Below are positions 1 through 11,680 of a stretch of 64,000 nucleotides of DNA, piece by piece. Numbering within the stretch: the first letter of the stretch is position 1; every line of letters starts with the position of its first letter. This DNA comes from Agapanthus africanus (lineage: Eukaryota > Streptophyta > Magnoliopsida > Asparagales > Amaryllidaceae): the NCBI GenBank assembly GCA_030015575.1, contig CM057342.1:616495348-616559347 (forward strand), in the 5' to 3' direction. The position numbers and the translations under genes are program-made. The notes below the pieces were generated by a model. It saw nothing but the letters and a program-made list of their open reading frames with translations, searched no databases and was not told the DNA's origin.

Positions 1-1945
1 ATGAGATATGGAAAGGGAAGAGACCGTGTCTTAATTATGTTAAGATATGGGGTTGTCCAGCCTATGTCAAACGACAAAATCCGGACAAACTCGAGGCACG
101 GTCTGTTCTATGCAAATTTGTAGGATATCCCAAGAATTCACAAGGGTATATCTTCTACCACACTGAGGAACAAAAAGTGTTTGTTTCTCGGCATGCCACC
201 TTTTTAGAAAAGGAATTTCTTGCAAAAGAGATTAGTGGTCATGAAGTAGAACTGGAAGAGGTTCCAGCTACAAAAGCTGCAACAGAAGATCTGGTGGAAC
301 AAGAGGATTCGGTAGTTCCCGATGAACCCCAGCCACTCCGCCGATCTAGTAGGGTTCCTCACCCACCTGAGAGATACTACGGTTTTCTCATGGATGGTGG
401 GAGCAAGGATTGCATCATGGAGGATGATGACCCAACTAGCTTCGAGCAGGCCATCATGAGTGGAGACTCAGTGAAATGGCTGGATGCAATGCAGTCCGAG
501 ATGGAATCCATGTACACCAACAAAGTATGGACTTTGGAAGATGCTCCTGAAGGGGTAAAACCCATTCGGAGCAAGTGGATCTTCAAAAAAAAACTTGGAG
601 TAGATGGGAAAGTGGAGACTTTCAAAGCTAGACTTGTTGCAAAGGGCTTTCGTCAAAGACCAGGTGTGGACTATGATGAAACCTTTTCTCCAGTGGCTAT
701 GCTTAAATCCATCCGGATCATGCTTGCCATCGCTGCATATCATGACTACGAAATCTGGCAAATGGATGTTAAGACCGCGTTTCTAAACGGTGATTTAGAA
801 GAGAGCGTGTAGATGACTCAGCCAAAGGGCTTCGTAGCTAGTGGGAGCAGCGGGAAGGTGTGCAAGCTGCTTAAATCCATTTATGGATTAAAGCAAGTAT
901 CACGGAGTTGGAACATCTGCTTTGACGTCGTTATCAAAGAGTTTGATTTCGTCAAAAACGTAGATGAACCTTGTATCTACAAGAAGGTGGCAGAGAGTAA
1001 GGTTGTCTTCCTCGTATTGTACGTGGACGACATACTCTTGATAGGCAATGACATTCCTATGCTGCAATTGGTCAAGCTCTTCTTATCACAAAGATTCTCA
1101 ATGAAAGATCTAGGTGATGCCTCCTGCATATTTGGAATTATGATCTATAGAGATAGATCTAAACGGATACTGGGATTGTCCCAATCCAGGTACATTGACA
1201 CCATACTAAAGAAGTTTAGTATGGAAGAATCCAAGCGTGGGAACTTACCCACAATCTCTGGACTCACTCTCTCTAAAGAGATGTCTCCCAAGACGGATTT
1301 GGAGAGAGCTCGCATGCAAGGGATACCCTATGCTTCGACTGTAGGCTCTATCATGTATGCGATGCTATGTACCAGACCCGATATAGCACACTCACTAAGT
1401 GTAGTGAATAGGTATCAAGATGATCCTGGAGAGAGTCACTGGACAGCTGTGAAGAGCATTCTCAAGTACTTACGAAGGACTAAAGAGATGCTCTTGGTGT
1501 ATGGTAATGGAGAACTCCAAGTGGAGTCCTTTACCGATTCGAGCTTCCAGAGTGATAAGGACGACTCTAAGTCGCACTCGGGATTTGTCTTTACCCTTTA
1601 CGGAGGGGCGGTTAGCTGGAAGAGTTCCAAGCAGGAAACCGTGGCAGACTCGATGATGGAGGCTGAATACATCGCTGCCAACGATGCTGCCAAAGAGGTT
1701 GTCTGGATCAAGAAGTTCATTACTGAACTTGGAGTGGTTCCATCCATTGAGCATCCAATACCTTTGTATCGTGATAACAATAGAGCGGTGGCTTTGGCCA
1801 AGGAACCCAGGTCCCATCAGCGATCCAGGCATATTCTGAGGCGGTATCACCTGATTCGGGAGATAGTAGATCGCCGGGAGATCGAGGTCAGGAGGGTTGA
1901 CATGAAGAACAACACAGCGGATCCACTCACGAAGGCCATTCCCTA
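1..1945 (+). pseudogene. Copia A polymerase, 3' part: integrase tail, reverse transcriptase, RNase H
   Basis: This encodes the end of a copia Pol polyprotein, which copies element RNA into DNA in virus-like particles. The first 180 bases match the integrase C-terminal segment. Reverse transcriptase follows, with KARLVAKGFRQRPGVDYDET near 620-680, QMDVKTAFLNG near 760-790, and the catalytic YVDDILLIGND near 1020-1055. RNase H has the motifs SFTDSSFQSDKDDSKS near 1530 and MMEAEYIAANDAAKEVVWIK near 1655-1710, and ends with the usual NNTADPLTKAIP just before the polypurine tract. The closest family I recognise is Angela. It is a fossil with about one or two breaks in the visible part. Confidence 0.85.
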
Positions 1946-2005
1946 GATACAGTTTAAGAGACTCTTCGGGATGCTTGGTATGCGATACTACCGTAGCTGG
2001 CCCTA

Positions 2006-2020
2006 GTGCAAGTGGGAGAT
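2006..2020 (+). other. Polypurine tract of copia A
   Basis: GTGCAAGTGGGAGAT directly precedes the 3' LTR start. The same tract precedes the 3' LTR of copia C (59526-59540) and, reversed, of copia B (6232-6246). In copia elements this tract primes plus-strand DNA synthesis. Confidence 0.8.
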
Positions 2021-3187
2021 TGTTAGTAGTATGTATGCCCTAGAGGCCAGTATTGTACAGATGATGTATATTATATTGGATGCTTGGACATATATAGAGA
2101 GGACTTTCTTGCTCGATATGATAGTATGCTATCTGGTTGCTTTTTATCTTAACATGTATACTTGTCTCTTGATGCTGTCTTATAGTTACATGTTGGTAAA
2201 GCCCTTAGGATGTGTACTTGACTACCTGGACTGTGATGCAGATCATACTAGTAGGGACAGAGTAGTCCATAAGTACATCCTTTAATGTTCCTAGTCGTAG
2301 GTGTATCGAGACAGGGCATCGATATACCAGAGTAGACTAGAGTATACGCTTCTCGACCCATGTGATGGGCAATGGATGATCCCATATCCATTGGTGTTTG
2401 ACATCAGAGATGGTATACGGGTGCTCAGTGGAGACTGGGTACACTGGACGGACTCGCCGAGAACTCCCAGATGGTATTATACCTCATGTCAGATGGCAGT
2501 TCTCTGGTGACACTTGTGCAGGTTAGTCTGTAGACCCGAGATCATCATAGAGTCTTGTGTGATTCCCACTGTGCTTTGATTTCCACCTTACCACGTCCGA
2601 GAGGGCATGCAAAACGGTGGTTTTTGGTTACAGTCCCAAGTCACATGGAGGCAATGAGCGATAGGAGGGGTTTCGTCTCTCCCGGTATTGGGGGTTGATG
2701 TTGCGCTGTGCTCGATTGGCCATAACAGGGAAGTCCCTGGCCAGGGCTGATTTAGAGATTTACTGGTAAGTGTTACCAGTAGTTTCTTGACCCGTTATGA
2801 GCCTCACATCGGCATGACTTATCGGTTATTGGGGTCTGACGTTTACCACCCCTAGACTTGATATGCGACATATCAGATGAGAAGACCGGACTGTACGGCA
2901 AGTGTTACCGTTAGGATTTTACAGGAGTTGGAGCGGGCTTGCTTGCTGATCTTCTGATCGCTTAATACCCGGGTAGCCATTACGTCCAGCTAGTACCGCT
3001 GACGGCTTGTGGGTGCTTGATGTGATCATCACCTACTGCCGGCGTATTGACGAGTCTTTAGAGTCCTACATAAAGGTTTTACTAGCTCAGGCAAAACGAA
3101 ATAGGAGCACGTATATGATATGTGCGGGATCGAGAATAATGCGTGTATGTGATACCATATTCTATTCTCGTGACTTTTTGTATCGGT

Positions 3188-3312
3188 CGGTTATATGTGA
3201 TATAGCCGGGTTATCGAATCAAGTGTTGATTCGATAAGACGATTCATTGGATGTTAGTCGGTTAGATGAGATATAACCGGATTATTAAGTCAAGTGTTGA
3301 TTTAATGATTTA
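3188..3312 (+). repeat. Hairpin cluster with GTG loops in the copia A LTR
   Basis: Three or four inverted repeats lie end to end. CGGTTATAT (3188-3196) faces ATATAGCCG (3200-3208) across GTG. TTATCGAATCAA (3211-3222) faces TTGATTCGATAA (3226-3237), a perfect 12 bp stem, again across GTG. A third near 3285-3307 pairs ATTAAGTCAA with TTGATTTAAT. The cluster recurs in the solo LTR (26232-26345), in copia D (61480-61613) and more weakly in copia C (near 52862-52900). Confidence 0.75.
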
Positions 3313-4111
3313 GTGTATAATTGTATATTTGATATATTAATTTACATTAACTAACATTTGTTCACTTAAGGATTTTTTCTCACATGTTCACAACTTTAAT
3401 ATATATGTGATATATATTAAAATGTGTTTTGTTTTTGTATCATGGTTGTTGATACATCATTCATGGGTGTGCAATACATACACCATTCTATTTTAAATGG
3501 TGGTTTATAATTATTTAAGGTAATTACAAATTAGTGGAGCTTTTTTCACAAGCATGAAGCTTGTAGAAGCTTGTGGATGCTTTGATAAAGTCCACTAACT
3601 TTGTTTTACTTTGGATTTTTATTAACCTAACCATTTTGGATTAGCCATGGTTATATCTTTACATGAGTTAGTATATGATACTCTCTCACCCATGGTTAGC
3701 TCACTTGACTTGATCATTATCCTCATATTTTCTTTTGTTCATCTTCTTCTTCTTTGAGCAAAAGAAAAGCTTGCTAGGGTTTTCAAAAGAGAGTGAAACA
3801 TTGTGAGAAAATAAATTCTAAAGTAAACCCACTTTCTATTTCTCCATCCTCTACTAGACTAGCACGTTAGTTTAGGGTGTTTGCTTCACTAATTCTCTAG
3901 TTAGTGAAGTAGAAGCTTGAGTTGGTATTCCCTCGACTTAGATCATTTTCGGCCTCGAAGACTTCAAGCAAGGACACTTCTTTCGCCTCGTGAAGCCATG
4001 CAAGAGCCCGGGAGGACCATGATCGCAGCGAAGGGACTACAACAAGAAGCTTTAGAAGTGAAGGACCGATCTACAAAGGTTGTATTTCATATTCACTTAG
4101 TCGTAAATGTA

Positions 4112-4116
4112 GTTTA
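4112..4116. repeat. Target-site duplication of copia B, left copy
   Basis: The five bases gttta precede the left LTR of copia B and recur at 13796-13800 directly after its right LTR. Five-base duplications are typical of copia integration. Confidence 0.85.
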
Positions 4117-6231
4117 TGTAAGTCCACGGTAGCGCCCCGGCCGTCTAACAGACGCCAAATGCGGAACAAAAACTTTTTACAAACTGGCGCTATCGTGTAC
4201 CGTAACCCGGATCTGCCATTAAAGCTAAACTAACAAACTGCAAAGTGGGTAGAAACGTTATACCGAATGATCCGAGTCCTTCGGTCTTCAACCATCATCC
4301 CACGCCTTGTTGCGGCTGCTCCGATCTCCTGAATCTCCAGTCTCGTCGTCCAGGTGGCACCACGTCGACGGATCTTTAAACGGGCTCCTGCCTCTGAACC
4401 GAGGCAACTCGATCGTCAAGTTTGCCAAAAGAGACGACCAAGATGAAGTAGAGAATGAGTAGAATACTTTGTCTCGTTACGTCCAAGGCTATGGACGAAC
4501 AGGTAATGAAGTTGCCTTTTGGAATCGGGTGGAAATGTGAAAGAGGCTATCTAATTTTCATGAACCCGAATCTATCATAATCTTTTCTCTAGCAACCATG
4601 AGCATCAAGAAGAGGGGAGGGGGCCGACAACTTATAGAGAGGGACGGAGGTGAGTGTAGGAGGGGGAAGGTGACCACAAAGGAAAAGATCAACAACAAAT
4701 ATCTTACCACCAACTATGAAAGCATTAATGGAACTAATGAATCATCACCCTTAGTCACCTCCACCATTAATGATCATTAAATACAACCATGAGTCACTAA
4801 TCTTGTCATCACTTCTAGAACCTTCTAGAAGCATGACTCACCCTCATGACTCACCCAAGAAGAGAAAAGATAATTCCGTATTTAACCGAATGTTAAATAC
4901 GGCTGATAGAAAAACTGGAAACTGGCAACTTCCAAAAGTGATCCTGAAACGAATTTCAGGATAACCCCGTATCAGTATAAACATACCCGTATTTGTATTA
5001 CGACCGAATACAAATGCAACTGAGACAAAGATATTATATCTACACAGTATAATACTGGGTTCCGGCTTAAACCAAAGCATACCGGTATTATCTGTCCGAA
5101 AAACGACACGTGCGAAAACGCATGTGCATTTTCCGAACCATGCCATAAACCCATATGGCCTCTACAACGTTTCGCCCGAACTTGGGAAAGTGTCTGTGGG
5201 GGACTCTAATGACAAATCAACACACTGGCACTGGGTATAACCTCTAGCACGTCAGAGGTACAAGCTGTACGTAACGGTTTGCCTATGTATTGATTGGAAG
5301 GAAAGCTGACGAGCGAACTCATCTATAAACCCTACTGAGCCAGATAGTGACAATGTATATACAGTCCGGTCCGTTTGTCTAAAGAGTATCGCATATCGAG
5401 TCTAGGGGGGTGGATAAAGTCAGACCCCTAATAACGCGATAAATCGTGTTGGTATGAAGCCCATCACCACCTGAGAAACTACTGATCCAAATCAGTAATT
5501 CTCCACTACCTCGGCCGATGATTCCTAGTGATGGCCACCCGTGCACTGCGCGACATCAACCCCCAATACCGGGAGAGACGAATCCCCGACGATCCGCTCA
5601 CTTGCCTCCAATATGGCTCGGGACTGTACCCAACTAAAACCTGTTTGCACAACTCCTTTGAGCGTGGTAGGGTAGTAATCTAAGCACAGTGGGAACTCAC
5701 ACGAGACAAATGACGATCTCAGGTCGATGAACTAACCTGTACACATGTCACCAGGGAACTGCTATCTGACGATATGTATAATACCAACTAGCATGTTCCC
5801 GGTGAGTCCTGTCCGGTGTACTCATAACCTAATGGGCACCTGTATACATCTTAGGTGAACCAAATAAAACCAATGGCTTGTGAGACCGGCCATCGCCCCT
5901 CGTCGGGGTCTCGACTGTATACACTAGTCTACTCTGGAGTATCGATGCCCTGTCTCAAAACTCCCACGACTAGGGACACCTTAAGGATGTGCTTACAGAC
6001 CCCAGCTCCCACGTATATGATCGCCATCATACTGCTGGTAGTCAAGCAAGAATCCTATGGGCTCTATCATCATGCAATAGTGAACTAATGCATATATACG
6101 ATGATAAAGACAAACCAGATAGCATACTATCATCTCGAGCAAGACTGTCATATCGGTATAGGTCCTGCCTCAATCATTGCAATCACGTACCTGCGATCCA
6201 ATAATTGACTTTGAGGGCACTATCTCCAACA
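4117..6231 (-). repeat. Copia B 3' LTR (left on the + strand)
   Basis: 2115 bp. On the + strand it runs from tgtaagtccacgg to ctatctccaaca; read on the minus strand it starts TGTTGGAGATAG. It matches 11681-13795 at the same length. The tract aatctcccacttgcact adjoins its inner end. Confidence 0.9.
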
Positions 6232-6248
6232 ATCTCCCACTTGCACTT
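6232..6248 (-). other. Polypurine tract of copia B
   Basis: The + strand reads atctcccacttgcact, the reverse complement of AGTGCAAGTGGGAGAT found before the 3' LTRs of copia A and C. It fixes the orientation of copia B. Confidence 0.8.
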
Positions 6249-6249
6249 A

Positions 6250-8500
6250 AGGCTAATTATTGCGATGTCGCATACTCACAGCCCGTGTGATACCGAATAT
6301 CCAACTCCTCTACTAATCAGTTTCATAAAGCTAGTTTGTAAAACTCTTGTGTTCGAGAAATAGCCTCGGTGAGTGGATCCGCCCTGATGTTTCTTTCTAT
6401 GTCTCTCTTAATCTCAAGTTCGCGGAGAAAACCATCTCCCGAATCGAGTAATACCTGTCTTAGAATATGTCTGAATATCTGATGGGTCCTAGTTCATAAA
6501 TGAACTCCAAATCCAAACTTCTTAGACTGTATTGATCACTGAACCTAATCAGTATCCAGCACCATGCCTCCCACGGTATCCTCTTGGACCACCTGTCTAT
6601 AATACCGTCCCCCGTCAGAGGGAAAACTATAACTCTGACAATCACTCTGTCTTCCATGTCACCTTTGAAGCCTGGAATGATAACCGTCTCCCGAAGGAGG
6701 CTGTCGTCATCAAATCCGTAGAACATACATTTATGTTCTAAAACTGCTTCCTTATGTTTTTCCAGGATTGGATTAATATAAACTTATCGCATCTAGTGCA
6801 AAAACAACATCTGGTGTGGTACTTGACATCTCATGATTGACTCAATTGCCTAAGCAAGTGATCTACCAATCATGCACATCCCTCTCCTCTTTAGTCTTTA
6901 AGACACCTTTAGAGAGGGTGACTCCATCACCTGCAGGTACACCACCATGCCAGGAGTCATCTATTCTAAATACTTTTAGAATACTGTCAAAGTACCCACA
7001 TTGGGAAACTACCCAAATCCAGATCTAAAACCGTAGATCTAGAAACCAGAATGTCTGATATTATATCCATGTCCTGTCTGGAGAAACAACTGTGTGACGA
7101 CCAAAGTACAACCGATCGTAGTATAGGAATTTTACTTCCTACTCTGTGTATGTCATCCAAATACCAGGACATCACACCCTATTACCTTCTCAACAGATCT
7201 ATCCACTATTCTGATGAATTCAAAACCATGACTGTCTCATTAAAATTAGATGATCTATCTCCGCTATATCTGTTGAAGTCTCTAAATAGACATAAGCTTC
7301 TTGTCCACTATGCTTCCGCTGCTCCCACTGACTACGACAACCCTCTGGCAGAATAATATCTACGTACACTTCTAAAGCTAGCTTAGAACGATGTTATACT
7401 TATCCTCTTGCCGGGTCTCATAGCCTGGAACAACAGTAGTGTCAAGTCTGGGTAAACAAGAACCTCCCTGTCACCGTCATTGAGGCTACCGAAGTACCTC
7501 TCGGGTGTCTGAGGTTACCCACCATATCTGCGGAGTGGCTATTGGAATGTCAAACCTGATTGAATATATAGGTCCTATTAAATTTTCCATAATCGTTTGC
7601 GGTTCTGGAATCACTTCCAGTTCTACCATACTCCCACTGCTGTTTTCTGAAAAAGTCCATTTTAATAAAACTGTGGCGAGTAAAGATCAATATCACTATT
7701 GATCTTCCAGATGGTAGAAATGTCAACCCTCATCAAAGCCAGGGTCAACCCACTAACTGCCATTACAGAAACGTGCCTTGAGTTATCCAGTGTCTGGTTT
7801 TAAGCATAAGCTGGACAACTCCCCGTACCTTAACATCGTTAAGATATGAACCATTCTATATCCAATATAGAAACAGAGGCACTAATTTAATTGGAACCAG
7901 ATTCAAATCATGCAGCTGTCTCCAGTGCATATCAACTTAATGGAGAAAGGCTAATCAGCATTACTCAACTTAGGAATCCATCCAATTATGAGTAACCTGA
8001 AAGAGAAACGAGTTTCTCAGAACCATTACTATCAACTGAATACCCATTACAAGAATCTACATCTTCAATCTCTTTGAAGAATCCTCATACTTGCGACATC
8101 TGGTTCTCTACTTTATTCTTATACCCACAACTTCTCAAAACTTAGACATTGTATTTCTACGAAACACTTGTCTAAAAACTAGAGAAGTTACAAGTAAACA
8201 GAACATAGTACAAGGACCTGCCCCTTTGTCCTGACGGACACTGGACAACATACAATACTCTGTATAAGTCCTCTGAGTTTAATATCTCAAAACCTTGTGC
8301 GTCGTAGGTTGAAAACTGTACCCAGCCGATTTTCTCAAATATCACCAATTACAACGAATTCCGATATAATGAGGATGATCACCTAATTCCCAATAACTTA
8401 CTCCCACTCATCATCTGTAAAACCATACAGATATGAGAATGAAACCTAGTAAATACATACCCTGGAGTAAGTATCTAATCGGGAAATCAGTTTTCCTTTA
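6250..8500 (-). pseudogene. Eroded polymerase region of copia B
   Basis: No long reading frame is present. Read on the minus strand, short stretches still align with copia C: around 7330-7200 the bases GTGGGAGCAGCGGAAG and following resemble the start of the RT palm segment of copia C near 58318-58410, and around 7860-7620 they resemble its integrase-to-RT region near 57510-57750. This is a decayed relic with many breaks. The placement is by eye and the outer limits are uncertain. Confidence 0.45.
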
Positions 8501-8624
8501 ACAATGCACAGTGAAACTGAAACATGAAAATGTTTCGTAGGGGTATCCTGATATTCCTAGTAGTGCCTCTTCCATAATCCTATTCATGACTTTAACCGTA
8601 TATTTCTTTGCCATCTCTCCAAAT

Positions 8625-9150
8625 CCCTTTATTTGTCTTTAGTCGTTACCATCTGTACACCTTCGTTAGGCTAAATGGTTTTCTTCCTTCCCTACCGTTC
8701 GGAACCAGCCTATGGTTTGTAAGAAGACTATCCAGTAAGCATAATAGGTGTACCTTCCTAATCCTAGGAGTACTCGCAACTTGAGAGAAGGCAATGATAA
8801 AAGACTACTGAATAAAACCTTATTCTATTTCTCCCGAACTGGGGAAAAAGCAAAGGTGAAATAGGAGTGGCGATGAAGTACGCGGTTTGGTTGTGAATGA
8901 TAATAGTCGCAATTTACTTTGCCCTCTTTCTAATCCTTTTATCTTGTCTTTACATGTTACCTTCTGCACACCCTACTTAGGCTAATTGGTTTTCTTCATT
9001 CCCTACCTTTCGGCACCTGCCTATGGTTTGGAATAAGATTATCCAATAAGCGTAATAGGTGTACTCTCCTAAACTAAGGAGCTCTCGCAACCTGAGAGAA
9101 GGTGATAATAAAAGAAAACCGAATAATCCAATTCTATTTCTCCTGAACCT
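8625..9150. repeat. Diverged tandem duplication in copia B
   Basis: Two copies, about 8625-8845 and 8928-9150, share the segments cctatggttt, agcataataggtgtac / agcgtaataggtgtac, ctcgcaac-tgagagaagg and ttctatttctcc. The period is about 305 bases. The copies differ clearly, so the duplication is older than the insertion. I see no coding function. Confidence 0.6.
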
Positions 9151-9399
9151 GGATCCATCCTCGAAGAAGTCCCTTCGAGTTCGTATATAACCATACGATG
9201 GATCTATCCAATGGAAGTGGATGTCCGTAATAATACGGGGTGTTCTGAGAAATATAAGGGGTAAAAGAAGGAGGGGCAATGACTTATGCAACTAGGACAA
9301 TCCAAAAGCCAGTATATTAAGAAGGTTCGGTCAACTTGGTCACTGAGTCATAGTCTAAGGTCGGTCAAAGGTCGCTGCCAAAGAGAGAGAGAAAAGAAA

Positions 9400-11666
9400 C
9401 ACTCTGCGTGCACTCTAACCTAGATCAGAATGGTTATCAATTTATCTAATCAGGAAACCTCCCACTGTAATCTCAAATTCTCCTCCAAACCTGAAAGAAG
9501 AATTAGTCGGGATCACCCGAAGAGTAAACCAACTCATCGGTGAGAATCGGGATCCCACTATCATCGCATGATAACTTGATGGAAGCCACTCAAGTTATCA
9601 CACTCCAGAAGGTATGCACATATCTGGTAAGTTTCAGTTTCTTTAGAAACTCCCGATGTGATTTTTGCCTCATGCTCTTATGATCTTGACTTTAGTCAAC
9701 AAATCATAAGTCACATGTCAAGTTCTACCCGTCATTGTCCAGGTTGATTTGAACCCACCCGTACATACCCTTGATTTTAGTCAACAAGGTAATACGACTG
9801 TCCCAAACCAACACATCTATCTATGCAACAAATGAATACCCAGCAACTACCAAACACTATGCCTTGACTTTAGTCAACAAACATAGCTTGAATACTACTG
9901 ACCACCCATAAGAAATGACGGAGGGCTACGGCTGGTTTTTGGCGAAAAACCTTTAACGTAATGAACTTGATCTCGTTGAAGGAACCTGATAGCTTTTTAT
10001 AAAAATATAGTGGCGAAAAACTTTTGCTAAAGAGGTCACTCCCGGTGAAGGGATCTCGGCTCTTTCCTCGTGGAATGAGGTGCAGGATATTCCAACCGAA
10101 TACCACGATGCAAAGCAACTTGTAATCGACTATAATGAAGTTACTACCCTGACGTAAACTTCTGCCCAAGGGGCCACTCCCGGTGAAAGGATCTCGGCCC
10201 TTGCCTCGTCGAATGAGGTGCGGGATATTCTAACTGAATATCACTATGCAAAACAAAAGGAAACATCTTTGCAATAAAACCTTTTAAAATTTGTTCCAAC
10301 AACATCAAATACAGGTTTGTTTTATCTTTGCATTGATAAGAATCAACGCAGTCCCATCAATCAATCACACCAGAAAAGAACGAAAATATGATGTACGTAT
10401 ATGCCCTCCGCATTCGCCACTAGGTCCCGTCATCACCCGTTAGGTTACTTAACTAACGACAGAGCGGGGGATGGACTAGCGCGGGTGTAAAACATATACA
10501 ACATCTAATAGTATATATACCAATATACAATAATCGCTCCAGGCATGATAATATGCAACATTACAGAAAAGTAATAAGCATCACAGACCAATACAGATAA
10601 TCTGAGATCCCCGGGTTTCACAGAGCCGCTACTGAAACCCGACGGTCCCCTGGTCGTGTGGATAGCATGTGCAATGAAACTTAGACCCCTACGGGTGCGG
10701 AAAGTTACCCGCCAAAACCCGAAGCGAGGTAGTCCCCACAGCATAGTGAATGGAACACCCGGCACTTCACGGAATCCGGTAAATTGAGCACCCCTCCTTA
10801 GGTCAACCTGTACACCCTACAAGTGCGGCGAATAGTCTGCCAATTCTAAAGTAAGGTCCCTTTGCCTCTCAAAGCCATGAGATACGGACCCGTTGCCCTC
10901 CAGAACCCGGCTATCCATGCACTCCTTCGCGGGATAAACCTAGTACAGAAAATAAAATATGTACTACAGGTACATCGACCTCGACCCGGTCATGCCCCAA
11001 AAGAATATTATACAAACAGACAGTGACGGCAGTCCACATGTTGGACGCTCGCCCCGCAATATCAAATGTACAAATAAATCCAAACTGCACTATCATTGCA
11101 CCCTGCTATCCACCACGACATATCCGCAACAATACAGCACAACACAAAACATCAACACGAATGTCACGTTCGCAAACCCGTCTAAAAGAACTATAGCAAT
11201 CAGACGCGTTTTACCGATCAAATGACATTCCCGGTCGGAGATATAATGTAAATACTGCATACTAACAAATTTAAAATTTCGATCGACCAAATTTCCCGAA
11301 GTGGGCCCCACGTACATCTGCTGTACAGTAACAAAATTTGGGCCCAAAAGAACTATACAAAAACCCACAATTTCCATAAATAAGCTCTCTGGAAAAAGAT
11401 GGTGCACTGTTCCCACAGAAGCGCCGCGGTTCCGTGGTCAAACCCTAGGTTTGACCGCGGTTCCGCGGTGGTATTGTGGGATCACATGCCCATATTTTTC
11501 CAGATTTCTTATATTAGCCTGCTTAGTCTTCTGCAATATGTAAAATAATTTTTAGACACTGTTTAAAATCGACAGAAAGTTTAGCACTTGAAAATTGTGT
11601 TTTTCGAAATTCGGTTCAATCGATATTTTAAACGCGTTAGCACAAGTTAGTATAGCTTAATGGTGA
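9400..11666 (-). other. Non-coding leader of copia B between primer site and coding region
   Basis: This stretch, read on the minus strand, follows the primer-binding site where gag would be expected. It matches the leader of copia C (53826-56150) in order: the gcgaatgcgga-type segment near 10410, the segment with cggccccttgg / cactcccggtgaa near 10030-10240 (present twice here, period about 139), and three TTGAC/GTCAA inverted repeats. No gag domain is recognisable. The segment at 10900-11230 corresponds to the part of copia D near 63540-63700. Confidence 0.6.
9686..9877. repeat. Three TTGAC-TTTA-GTCAA inverted repeats (paired W-box cores)
   Basis: Copies lie at 9686-9699, 9771-9784 (first arm TTGAT) and 9864-9877. 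TTGAC is the core of the W-box bound by WRKY factors; each repeat presents it on both strands. The same three sites with different loops (TGT, CGT, TGT) occur in copia C at 55523-55535, 55612-55624 and 55695-55707. Regulatory use is inference. Confidence 0.55.
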
Positions 11667-11680
11667 GGCTCTGATACCGC
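11667..11680 (-). other. Primer-binding site of copia B
   Basis: The + strand reads ggctctgataccgc. On the minus strand this gives GGTATCAGAGCC immediately inside the 5' LTR, the site complementary to initiator methionine tRNA used by most plant copia elements. Confidence 0.85.

Larger units (their letters stand above)
2021..4116 (+). repeat. Copia A 3' LTR, first piece
   Basis: Starts TGTTAG after the polypurine tract. It matches the solo LTR at 25082-27301 over its length, including the late segment GGATCTACAAAGGTTGTA. It is interrupted at 4117 by copia B and resumes at 13801. The two pieces add up to about 2221 bp, almost the same as the 2220 bp solo LTR, which supports the reading. The LTR would hold the promoter and polyadenylation signals; I cannot place either with confidence. 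Confidence 0.85.

Noticed and set aside
11401-11475. Palindrome around ccgcggttccgtggtc / gaccgcggttccgcgg as a possible replication or insertion site
   Set aside because: Lies in the copia B leader and is a single short inverted repeat without supporting features.
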